In this document: one piece after another, positions 1-5,273 of the stretch
Numbering within the stretch: position 1 is the first letter of the stretch
Layout: every line of letters begins with the position of its first letter
From: an uncultured Flammeovirgaceae bacterium
GTDB lineage: Bacteria; Bacteroidota; Bacteroidia; Cytophagales; Cyclobacteriaceae
DNA length: 9,430 bases
Direction of reading: 5' to 3'
Assembly: GCA_946886805.1 (NCBI GenBank)
Contig: CAMPJM010000128.1
Location: forward strand, 1-9,430
Program-made: the position numbers and the translations under genes
Notes under the pieces: model-generated
What the model saw: the letters and a program-made list of their open reading frames with translations, nothing else
What the model was told of the DNA's origin: nothing
The model's database searches: none

Positions 1-35
1 TTATTTTTGAAGTACTTAACCCTCAACAAACATAC

Positions 36-102
36 GAGGGGATTTAGGGGTTTTTCTGGTTTTCTAAAATTCCTCATTTCACCCCCAACCCCCTAAAGAG
101 GG
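36..102. repeat. CCCCTAAA-type inverted repeat
   Basis: TTTAGGGGTT (43-52) is mirrored by AACCCCCTAAA (87-97), an inverted repeat with one bulged base. G-rich and C-rich runs in otherwise AT-rich DNA stand out here. From general familiarity, similar CCCCTAAA palindromes are common between genes in Bacteroidota. The function is unknown; a weak transcription end or a dispersed repeat are both possible. Confidence 0.45.
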
Positions 103-209
103 CGACCACTTACCCATACATTTACTTAATTCTAGAATTTTCCATTCAAACAACCTCAGCTCAAAGTCTACATTTAAAAAATCTTTCAACTCCATTCCAT
201 CTCTGCTCT

Positions 210-238
210 AAAGTCCCCTTTAGATATTTAGGGATTTT
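210..238. repeat. Second CCCCTAAA-type palindrome downstream of trpG
   Basis: AAAGTCCC (210-217) and GGGATTTT (231-238) pair around an AT-rich centre with one G-U wobble, and the motif CCCCTTTA relates it to the repeat at 36-102. It begins about 20 bases beyond the trpG stop. It could act as a weak terminator for the trp message, but no U-run follows it on the minus strand. The rest of 1-255 shows no open frame of note. Confidence 0.4.
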
Positions 239-255
239 AAGTTTACAATTAACAA

Positions 256-828
256 TTACCTCCCTAGCCAATTTTCCATAAGTTTTACCCCATTCTCGGT
301 CATAATCGACTCGGGATGAAACTGCAAGCCCTGTACATCATATTCCTTATGGCGGATTCCCATTATATTTCTGTCCTTGTCAACAGCTGTTACCTTTAAA
401 ACCTCAGTCAGTGACTCTGGCTTTACTGCCCAGGAATGGTAAAGTCCGATCCTAAAACTTTGAGGCAACCCATTAAAAAGATAGTTTTCTGTTTCAGAAA
501 TGTTAGCTACATCTTCCAACCCATGCTTAACGGTTGAAAGATTAAATAAATCTGCTCCATAAATTTCTGCGATGCCCTGATGTCCTAGACAAATACCTAA
601 AATGCTCTTAGATGGTCCATATTTTTTGATCAAATCAGGCATAATCCCTGCATCCGAAGGAAGGCCAGGGCCGGGAGATAAAAGTATTTTATCATAGCTG
701 CCAACAGCATTCAAAGCTATTTTATCGTTCCTAAACACGTCTATTTGGGAACTATACCCCAACTGACGTAAAATATATACTAGGTTGTAGGTAAATGAAT
801 CGTAATTATCTAAGACTAAAATTTTCAT
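256..828 (-). CDS. trpG: Anthranilate synthase component II (glutamine amidotransferase subunit)
   Basis: This is the class I glutamine amidotransferase subunit of anthranilate synthase. It hydrolyses glutamine and passes ammonia to TrpE, which uses it on chorismate in the first step of tryptophan synthesis in the cytoplasm. All hallmarks are visible in the 190 residues: NYDSFTYNL (8-16), the oxyanion region SPGPG (51-55), the nucleophile elbow GICLGHQ (78-84, Cys80), and the His171/Glu173 pair in QFHPES. The length is normal for a stand-alone subunit. The start is an ATG with AGGA six bases upstream, a better ribosome site than most here. It lies 36 bases after trpE on the same strand, so the two are almost certainly co-transcribed. 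The same fold serves as PabA in folate synthesis and one protein may serve both, but the trp leader upstream argues for tryptophan as its main role. No trpD follows within the 255 bases available. Confidence 0.95.
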   Translation of the reverse strand: MKILVLDNYDSFTYNLVYILRQLGYSSQIDVFRNDKIALNAVGSYDKILLSPGPGLPSDAGIMPDLIKKYGPSKSILGICLGHQGIAEIYGADLFNLSTVKHGLEDVANISETENYLFNGLPQSFRIGLYHSWAVKPESLTEVLKVTAVDKDRNIMGIRHKEYDVQGLQFHPESIMTENGVKLMENWLGR

Positions 829-864
829 TGTCTATCCTATTGAAGTTTTTTTAGTAATTATAAA

Positions 865-2298
865 CTATCCTCTGGCTTTGCCAATTTCTTCAGCCATTTT
901 CAACGCAGATCTTAGTGCTGCCAATTTATTATTTACTTCCTGTAGTTCACTTTCAATCTCTGATTTGGCCACAACTCCAGCACCTGCCTGATAAGTTAAT
1001 TTGTTGTTTCGGCTCAAAAATGACCTAATCATAATTGCGTGGTTGAAACTTCCGTCAAATCCTATCATTCCTATTGCGCCTCCATAATATCCCCGTTGGG
1101 TATTTTCATACTTGTCAATCAATTGCATTGCCCTATGTTTTGGGGCTCCGGACAAAGTTCCCGCAGGAAATGTATCGGCTACCAGTTTCAGAAAGGAAAA
1201 TTCCTTTGGCAATTGTCCTGTTACTTTGGAGACGAGGTGGATGACATGTGAATAATATTGTATTTCTTTCAAAGTCTCTACTGCTACTACACTGCTGCTT
1301 TTACTCAAATCATTCCTTGCAAGGTCTACCAACATCAAATGTTCGGAGTTTTCCTTCACATCATTATGCAACTTTTGGGCAAGTTCAGCGTCCGCAATAT
1401 CATCTCCGGTTCTTAAGAAAGTCCCGGCTATAGGATAAATGGTCGCTTTACCATTTTTGATAGTGATCTGAGCTTCCGGCGAGGATCCGAATAATTTAAA
1501 ATTGCCATAGTCAAAATAAAATAAATAAGGACTTGGGTTGATGGATCTCAAGGCCCTGTAAACATTCAATTCATCTCCTCTGAATGCTGCCTGGAATCTT
1601 CTGGACAAGACAATCTGAAACACATCTCCGACCAGACAATGATGCTTTCCTTTGGCTAATATTTCTAAAAACTCCTCATTCGTATAGTTGGATTGCTCTT
1701 CGCCATTCAATTCAAAATTGTAGGCCGGTATGTTTTTACTGAAAATCAGGTCTATAATTTTGGCGATTTCTTCCGGCCCATTATTTTCAGTCAAAGAATG
1801 TTCAAAAACATACAGTTGATTTTTAAAATGGTCTATAACAATAACGTATTTATAGAGGTGATACCGCATTTCGGGGAGTATTTCATCGGTTGTTTCCTTT
1901 TCCTGCCTCAATGAAATATCTTCAAAATGCTGAACCGCTTCATAAGACATAAAACCAAACAGCCCATTAGCAATAAACTTATGCTCAGTTGGTTCGGTTT
2001 TAAATTGATTCATAAAGCTATTGAGCTCGTTTACCAAATCAATGTCATCAGTAAGCATCTTATTTTCTTTGCTCCCATCGGGAAATTCAAGATGCAATTC
2101 GCCTTGTCCAGCCTTAAAAGTTGCTATCGGTTGGCAGCAAATGTATGAAAGGCTGTTTTCCTGACCATGATAATCAGAGCTTTCAAGAAGAATTGTATTG
2201 GCAAATTTATCTCTTAGCCGAAGGTAAATACTCACCGGGGTAACGGTATCAGCTAACAAGCCTTTGAATTGAGTTTTAATATTGTAGCTTTTAGTCAT
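865..2298 (-). CDS. trpE: Anthranilate synthase component I
   Basis: This is the chorismate-binding subunit of anthranilate synthase, making anthranilate from chorismate with ammonia supplied by TrpG. The 477 residues are a usual length. The N-terminal regulatory domain carries LLES (37-40), where tryptophan feedback inhibition acts in characterised TrpE proteins, and NPSPYLFYFD (254-263) lines the same site. The catalytic half shows PIAGT (289-293), ENSEHLMLVDLARND (316-330), the conserved His351, FPAGTLSGAPK (377-387) and GAGVVAKSEIESE (439-451) with the Mg-binding glutamates. These motifs are shared with PabB. The assignment to TrpE rests on LLES plus the Trp-codon leader peptide and terminator just upstream. 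The start ATG follows AAGAG closely and lies 22 bases after the terminator U-run, so any read-through transcript is immediately translated. Two layers of control are therefore likely: attenuation of the message and feedback inhibition of the enzyme. Confidence 0.95.
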   Translation of the reverse strand: MTKSYNIKTQFKGLLADTVTPVSIYLRLRDKFANTILLESSDYHGQENSLSYICCQPIATFKAGQGELHLEFPDGSKENKMLTDDIDLVNELNSFMNQFKTEPTEHKFIANGLFGFMSYEAVQHFEDISLRQEKETTDEILPEMRYHLYKYVIVIDHFKNQLYVFEHSLTENNGPEEIAKIIDLIFSKNIPAYNFELNGEEQSNYTNEEFLEILAKGKHHCLVGDVFQIVLSRRFQAAFRGDELNVYRALRSINPSPYLFYFDYGNFKLFGSSPEAQITIKNGKATIYPIAGTFLRTGDDIADAELAQKLHNDVKENSEHLMLVDLARNDLSKSSSVVAVETLKEIQYYSHVIHLVSKVTGQLPKEFSFLKLVADTFPAGTLSGAPKHRAMQLIDKYENTQRGYYGGAIGMIGFDGSFNHAIMIRSFLSRNNKLTYQAGAGVVAKSEIESELQEVNNKLAALRSALKMAEEIGKARG

Positions 2299-2320
2299 CT
2301 CTTATTATAGTTTGATCAAT

Positions 2321-2356
2321 AAAAAAGGCTCGCTCCGCGAATCAGCGAGGCGAGCC
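2321..2356 (-). terminator. trp attenuator terminator hairpin
   Basis: Read on the minus strand, GGCTCGC (2356-2350) pairs perfectly with GCGAGCC (2333-2327). A further CGC/GCG pair lies inside and the loop is six bases. The stem is followed at once by six T residues (2326-2321). It sits between the leader peptide and the trpE start codon, so it ends transcription before trpE rather than after a gene. It is the most GC-rich element in the gap, and its position and form are those of an intrinsic attenuator. Confidence 0.9.
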
Positions 2357-2400
2357 CTTATATATGGATTTATCAGTTTAAACTTTACATACCATCGCTG
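2343..2400 (-). promoter_or_regulatory. Possible trp antiterminator (alternative pairing)
   Basis: On the minus-strand RNA, CAGCGAUGG (2400-2392) can pair with CCUCGCUG (2350-2343), giving eight pairs with one bulged U. The second segment is part of the 5' arm of the terminator, so the two structures exclude each other. The first segment begins five bases after the leader-peptide stop codon. A ribosome at that stop would cover it and allow termination. A ribosome stalled at the Trp codons would leave it free. A second pairing, UUUAUCA (2421-2415) with UGAUAAA (2375-2369), joins the end of the leader ORF to the linker. The pairing is read by eye; no folding energy was computed. Confidence 0.65.
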
Positions 2401-2405
2401 TTCAT

Positions 2406-2459
2406 TTACCTATATGATAAATGCCACCAACTTGCTATATGTATATTGTTTACCTGCAT
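2406..2459 (-). CDS. trpL: trp operon leader peptide
   Basis: A 17-codon reading frame, MQVNNIHIASWWHLSYR, runs from an ATG at 2459 to a TAA at 2408-2406. Trp residues 11 and 12 are adjacent (TGG TGG, 2429-2424). Two tandem Trp codons in such a short frame, ahead of a terminator hairpin and then trpE, is the signature of a trp leader peptide, whose role is to sense charged tRNA-Trp through ribosome stalling. The six codons after the Trp pair overlap a segment that can pair with the RNA downstream. There is no clear Shine-Dalgarno sequence, which is usual in Bacteroidota. The predicted transcription start lies only a few bases upstream, so the frame may be translated from an almost leaderless message. 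No alternative ATG lies in the same frame. Confidence 0.87.
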   Translation of the reverse strand: MQVNNIHIASWWHLSYR

Positions 2460-2665
2460 CAGAATCCAAATGTATAAAAGTTATTTTTTTCGAACAACAT
2501 TTTCATAAAAATAAATGCCATTTTTTATTGTAGTGATAAATATAAACAAAGGCGAAGCAGAATTCCATTCGCGACCTTGCTGTTTGTGAACAACATTTAA
2601 CAATAAAATGGATATTATAACTAAAAATAATTATATTAGTTTTCTCTAACCAAAACATCACAATC
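2460..2665. other. Divergent intergenic region between trpL and the 86-residue membrane protein gene
   Basis: Besides the trp promoter, this stretch has a direct repeat GAACAACATTT at 2492-2502 and 2588-2598, 96 bases apart. On the plus strand, TAGTTTTC (2637-2644) resembles the -7 element for the gene at 2666, but no good -33 partner lies at the right distance. I see no reading frame here that looks coding. Confidence 0.4.
2467..2497 (-). promoter_or_regulatory. Promoter of the trp leader and trpEG (Bacteroidota type)
   Basis: TACATTTG (2474-2467) matches the Bacteroidota -7 element TAnnTTTG exactly. TTG (2497-2495) lies 20 bases upstream, the expected spacing for the -33 element. Transcription would begin around 2464-2460, at most a few bases before the trpL ATG at 2459. 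The upstream element lies in an 11-base sequence, GAACAACATTT (2492-2502), that recurs at 2588-2598. Confidence 0.7.
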
Positions 2666-2926
2666 ATGGAAAACCCTGCAATAGCCGGAAGCGCTCATAG
2701 CGCTCCTGTAGAATCAACAACCAATTGGATGATCACTTTGTTAATTGCATCCATTCCTCTTATTGGCTTTATAATGTTAATTATCTGGGCTTTTGGTTCT
2801 GGAACCAATCCAAATAAATCCAATTTTGCAAAAGCTACTCTTATATGGATGCTTGTTGTTACTGTTCTCGTCTTTGTATTTACCACTATTTTTGGAATAG
2901 CAATGTTTAGCGGCATAAATAGTTAG
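2666..2926 (+). CDS. Small two-helix membrane protein of unknown function
   Basis: The frame encodes 86 residues that I cannot assign to a named family. A short polar N-terminus rich in Ala, Ser and Glu is followed by two strongly hydrophobic segments at about 21-43 and 55-81. They are joined by a short polar turn, GSGTNPNKSNFAK, holding two lysines. By the positive-inside rule the turn is probably cytoplasmic, placing both ends outside, although this rests on few charges. The clean alternation of hydrophobic helices and polar loop, an ATG start and no overlap with neighbours support a real gene. It resembles small conserved Bacteroidota inner-membrane proteins in composition, which is an impression and not a match. 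It diverges from the trp operon and is followed by a hairpin at 2995-3029. Confidence 0.75.
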   Translation: MENPAIAGSAHSAPVESTTNWMITLLIASIPLIGFIMLIIWAFGSGTNPNKSNFAKATLIWMLVVTVLVFVFTTIFGIAMFSGINS

Positions 2927-2994
2927 AACTTAGGATTATTATGAGCCATATTTGATCATGCATCGTAATCAGATTGGATCTCTTTAAAAATTAC

Positions 2995-3029
2995 GCAAGA
3001 AGCTATGAAACTGCCTCATAACTTCTTGC
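2995..3029 (+). terminator. Hairpin between the membrane protein gene and the NRDE gene
   Basis: GCAAGAAG (2995-3002) pairs perfectly with CTTCTTGC (3022-3029). After one mismatch, TATGA (3004-3008) pairs with TCATA (3016-3020) around a seven-base loop. The following CTTTCC is a poor U-tract, so termination may be weak. It ends 22 bases before the ATG at 3052 and could instead be a 5' leader structure of that gene. Confidence 0.5.
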
Positions 3030-3051
3030 CTTTCCTACCGTAAACGGGGTT

Positions 3052-3816
3052 ATGTGTCTCATACTCTTTTCCTGGAAAACTCATCCAAAATACAAATTAA
3101 TAGTCGCTGCTAACCGCGATGAGTTTTATGCCCGACCAACCGCACCGGCAGATTTTTGGCCGGAGTATCCAACTATATTAGCTGGAAAAGATTTAAAAGC
3201 CGGCGGCACCTGGTTAGGAATAGAGAAATCGGGGTATTTTGCAGCAGTTACAAATTATCGCGACCTCTCATCTATGAAGGAGAATGCTATTTCCAGGGGA
3301 GATCTGATAAAAAACTATTTACTTTCAAAAAACGAGCCTGAACGTTACGTGAAAGAAGTCGCAAAAAATAAGGACAATTATAATGGCTTTAATCTCTTGG
3401 TCAGTGATCTGAAAGAACTATATTATTACTCCAACAAGGAAAATAAAAGCCAGGAATTAGACAAAGGGATTTACGGGCTTAGCAACCATTTGCTTAATAC
3501 ACCCTGGCCAAAAGTAGTAAGTGGAAAGGCTCAATTTGAATCTTTATTACAAGATGAAACCATAGCTATTGACCCCCTTTTCAAGCTCTTGCAAAACATT
3601 GACCAACCTGAGGAGGAGCTTTTACCCTCAACAGGAATTTCAAAAGATCTGGAAAGAGCCTTATCTTCAATCTTTATCAAAACTGGGGATTATGGAACCT
3701 ACTGTTCTACGGTTTTACTAGTAGATAATGACGGAGATTGTTCATTCGAAGAAAGAACCTATGCCACAGACACCGAAACTTTTGTAAGAAAATATAGGTT
3801 TGATGTTTTTTTGTAA
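3052..3816 (+). CDS. TANGO2/NRDE family protein
   Basis: This 254-residue protein belongs to the NRDE family, whose eukaryotic member is TANGO2. Family marks are the MCLILF start with Cys2, the name-giving NRDE at 21-24 within AANRDEFYARPT, AGGTWLGI (50-57), TNYRD (67-71), SRG (81-83), NGFNLL (111-116), GLSN (142-145) and YGTYCSTVLL (214-223). The length is typical and no signal peptide is present, so it should be cytoplasmic. The fold is thought to resemble N-terminal nucleophile hydrolases, and exposure of Cys2 after Met removal would fit that, but no bacterial reaction is established to my knowledge. Work on TANGO2 links the family to haem or acyl-CoA/lipid handling; extending that here would be inference. 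The start is fixed by the conserved MC N-terminus. An intrinsic terminator overlaps the stop codon, so it is the last gene of its transcript. Confidence 0.92.
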   Translation: MCLILFSWKTHPKYKLIVAANRDEFYARPTAPADFWPEYPTILAGKDLKAGGTWLGIEKSGYFAAVTNYRDLSSMKENAISRGDLIKNYLLSKNEPERYVKEVAKNKDNYNGFNLLVSDLKELYYYSNKENKSQELDKGIYGLSNHLLNTPWPKVVSGKAQFESLLQDETIAIDPLFKLLQNIDQPEEELLPSTGISKDLERALSSIFIKTGDYGTYCSTVLLVDNDGDCSFEERTYATDTETFVRKYRFDVFL

Positions 3817-3853
3817 TTACAAACCGTAATGTATGGTTTGTAATATTTTTTTT
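3816..3853 (+). terminator. Intrinsic terminator of the NRDE gene
   Basis: ATTACAAACC (3816-3825) pairs over ten bases without mismatch with GGTTTGTAAT (3835-3844) around a nine-base loop. Eight T residues follow (3846-3853). The left arm starts in the last base of the stop codon. On the opposite strand no U-run follows the hairpin, so it should not stop transcription arriving from the convergent Rpn gene. Confidence 0.92.
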
Positions 3854-3880
3854 CACCCAAGATCGCCACATACAGAAGGT

Positions 3881-4837
3881 CTACAACTCCTCTATCTCAA
3901 TTTTTGTCAAACCTGTTGTATTTTCAATAACATGATTTGATACGCCATTTTTTTTCAACATTCTTGCTATTTCTATCTTTTCTTCTCTTCTTCCTTTTTC
4001 CAATCCTTCTTCCAGTCCCTCTTCTCTTCCTTTCTCCAATCCTTCTTCTCTTCCTTTCTCCAATCCTTCTGCCCTTCCCTCTCTCAAGGCTTTCTGTCGT
4101 GCCAATCTCATTTCCTTTTTCGCTGTTTCCTGTATACTGTAGTTGTCCCTGTATACTTTCAGACTTCTTTCATAAGCATTCATTTCTTCTGGTTTTAATT
4201 TCGCAATTTCTGCTTCCGCAAATAACCGTTCAAATATCCACTCTTGCAGTATCTTCGGTCTATCCTGCAATTTATGTAAGTTCTTTAATACATACATCCA
4301 CTTATCAAATTGGGTTTGTATGGCTTCTTCACCTTTATTAAATTTAGGTATTTCCAAATAGATAAACGTTAATTTATCAAAAAAAATTTCATGGGTGTGC
4401 GTATCCATTAATTGGATTTCTCGCTGGTATCGTTCATCCTTCTCTTCACTCGGAAAATTAAAATTAAGAATTCCTATTGTATAAACTGCTTTCAAACGAT
4501 AATTCCATTCTTTACCTTTTGGTGCCTGATTCTGAAGAGGAAAGGTCGAATAGAAGATACTTCTATCCTTAAAAAATTCTTGTTTGATATTTTGGAGTTC
4601 AATAATAAACTTCTCCCCTTTTGCACTTTCACAATATAAATCAAAAAAGGCCCTTCTGTCAGTTTCTGTATTGCCTAAATTTTCGTTGTTAAGGTACGTT
4701 AAGTTTTTGATTTGTTCTTTGTCTCCCAATACCTGGTTTAGGAAATTTATAAGCAGCTCTTTATTGAATTCAGAGCCAAACAATTTCTTAAAACCGAAGT
4801 CAGTAAAAGGATTAATGTATTTTTCATAGCTATTCAT
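3881..4837 (-). CDS. Rpn family recombination-promoting nuclease / putative transposase
   Basis: The protein belongs to the Rpn (PD-(D/E)XK) group often labelled putative transposase; E. coli members are DNA endonucleases that raise RecA-independent recombination. In the 318 residues, INPFTDFGFKKLFG (8-21) is the family's N-terminal signature, Asp66 (FFDLYC) and Glu80-x-Gln82 (IELQ) are the likely metal-binding core, and EGLEKGRE-type repeats (about 253-286) form a charged helical tail. The tail ends in a short helical segment, VSNHVIENTTGLTKIEIEEL, that looks like a helix-turn-helix. I start it at the ATG at 4837, because the longer frame begins with TTG at 4843 inside a possible promoter element (TATATTTG, 4848-4841). 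It stands alone, convergent with the NRDE gene. No terminal inverted repeats or target duplications are visible, so there is no sign of an insertion element. Confidence 0.88.
   Translation of the reverse strand: MNSYEKYINPFTDFGFKKLFGSEFNKELLINFLNQVLGDKEQIKNLTYLNNENLGNTETDRRAFFDLYCESAKGEKFIIELQNIKQEFFKDRSIFYSTFPLQNQAPKGKEWNYRLKAVYTIGILNFNFPSEEKDERYQREIQLMDTHTHEIFFDKLTFIYLEIPKFNKGEEAIQTQFDKWMYVLKNLHKLQDRPKILQEWIFERLFAEAEIAKLKPEEMNAYERSLKVYRDNYSIQETAKKEMRLARQKALREGRAEGLEKGREEGLEKGREEGLEEGLEKGRREEKIEIARMLKKNGVSNHVIENTTGLTKIEIEEL
4021..4068. repeat. Two perfect 24-bp tandem repeats inside the Rpn gene
   Basis: The 24-base unit at 4021-4044 is repeated exactly at 4045-4068, with degenerate partial copies on both sides. 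Each unit encodes eight residues, EGLEKGRE in one register, so copy changes keep the frame. Exact identity at the DNA level suggests recent duplication or slippage. Confidence 0.9.
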
Positions 4838-4894
4838 TTTCAAATATAAAAAAATATCTTGAACGACAGGTACAGAAATAAATATTCAGGGACT

Positions 4895-4933
4895 AGCAAT
4901 AATAAAGCCTCTCAAGCAACGTACTCAAGAGGC
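4895..4933 (-). terminator. Intrinsic terminator of the THX gene
   Basis: On the minus strand GCCTCT (4933-4928) pairs with AGAGGC (4912-4907). The stem continues inward through A-U, G-C and G-U pairs to a three-base loop, about twelve pairs in all. It is followed by TTTATTATT. It lies 26 bases past the THX stop codon and separates that gene from the Rpn gene downstream. Confidence 0.78.
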
Positions 4934-4959
4934 ATCTATAATTCCGTAAACAATATAAA

Positions 4960-5145
4960 TTATTTCTTCTCTTTCTTTTTAGGGTCTGATTTAGGTTCTG
5001 CTTTTTCTTTTTTTGTTTCCTCTTTTGCCTTTGGCTTATCTTTTTTTACAGCCTCTGTCTCAGATTTTTTATTGTGAGGTCGTGTAACACCAAAAGATCC
5101 AATGGAAATTTTACCTTTTTTTGTTTTCTTATCTCCTTTTCCCAT
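4960..5145 (-). CDS. 30S ribosomal protein THX family, with lysine-rich extension
   Basis: The first 26 residues, beginning MGKGDKKTKKGKISIGSFG and continuing VTRPHNKK, follow the pattern of the small 30S protein THX known from Thermus and widespread in Bacteroidota. In Thermus this peptide sits among 16S rRNA helices at the top of the head of the small subunit and stabilises them. The Thermus protein is only about 26 residues; here the protein is 61, the rest (about 27-61) being a low-complexity Lys/Glu/Pro/Ala tail with repeated KKE and KPK groups, probably unstructured. The ATG start is fixed by the MGKGD motif. The gene has its own terminator at 4907-4933 and lies 128 bases after the secreted-protein gene on the same strand. 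No good promoter match was found in that AT-rich gap, although one is likely. Confidence 0.85.
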   Translation of the reverse strand: MGKGDKKTKKGKISIGSFGVTRPHNKKSETEAVKKDKPKAKEETKKEKAEPKSDPKKKEKK

Positions 5146-5273
5146 AATTTAAATTTTAAAAAATTTTAGATTTTCTAATATAGCCTAATTAAGCAAGAAT
5201 TAACTCAGTTTCAAACCAATTAACAATCTAAATGTTTTAAACTCAGGAAAATCAGAGATTCGATTCCAATGCG

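Noticed and set aside
865..2298. Reading the gene pair as pabB/pabA (folate) or menF/entC
   Set aside because: LLES feedback residues and the Trp-codon attenuator point to tryptophan synthesis, and an adjacent glutaminase excludes isochorismate synthase.
2312..2533. 73-residue plus-strand frame opposite the trp leader
   Set aside because: It runs antisense through the attenuator hairpin and leader peptide, which explain the sequence fully, and its translation resembles no protein.
2695..2916. Minus-strand frame opposite the small membrane protein
   Set aside because: It is a shadow frame; the plus-strand translation has clean helices and a proper start.
3937..4341. 134-residue plus-strand frame rich in Leu, Phe and Pro, looking like a membrane protein
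   Set aside because: It is the complement of the Glu/Lys/Gly repeats and core of the Rpn gene; GAA/GAG-rich codons read backwards give Leu, Phe and Ser.
4838..4843. TTG start of the Rpn gene six bases upstream of the ATG
   Set aside because: It adds only two residues, overlaps the promoter-like TATATTTG, and a good ATG precedes the conserved YEKYINPF region.
3881..4843. Treating the Rpn gene as an insertion sequence
   Set aside because: The name 'putative transposase' is historical. There are no terminal inverted repeats, no target-site duplication and no DDE or HUH motif.
4859..5077. Plus-strand frame opposite the THX gene, rich in Phe and Ser
   Set aside because: It is antisense to a Lys-rich gene (AAA/AAG become Phe/Leu) and crosses the THX terminator hairpin.
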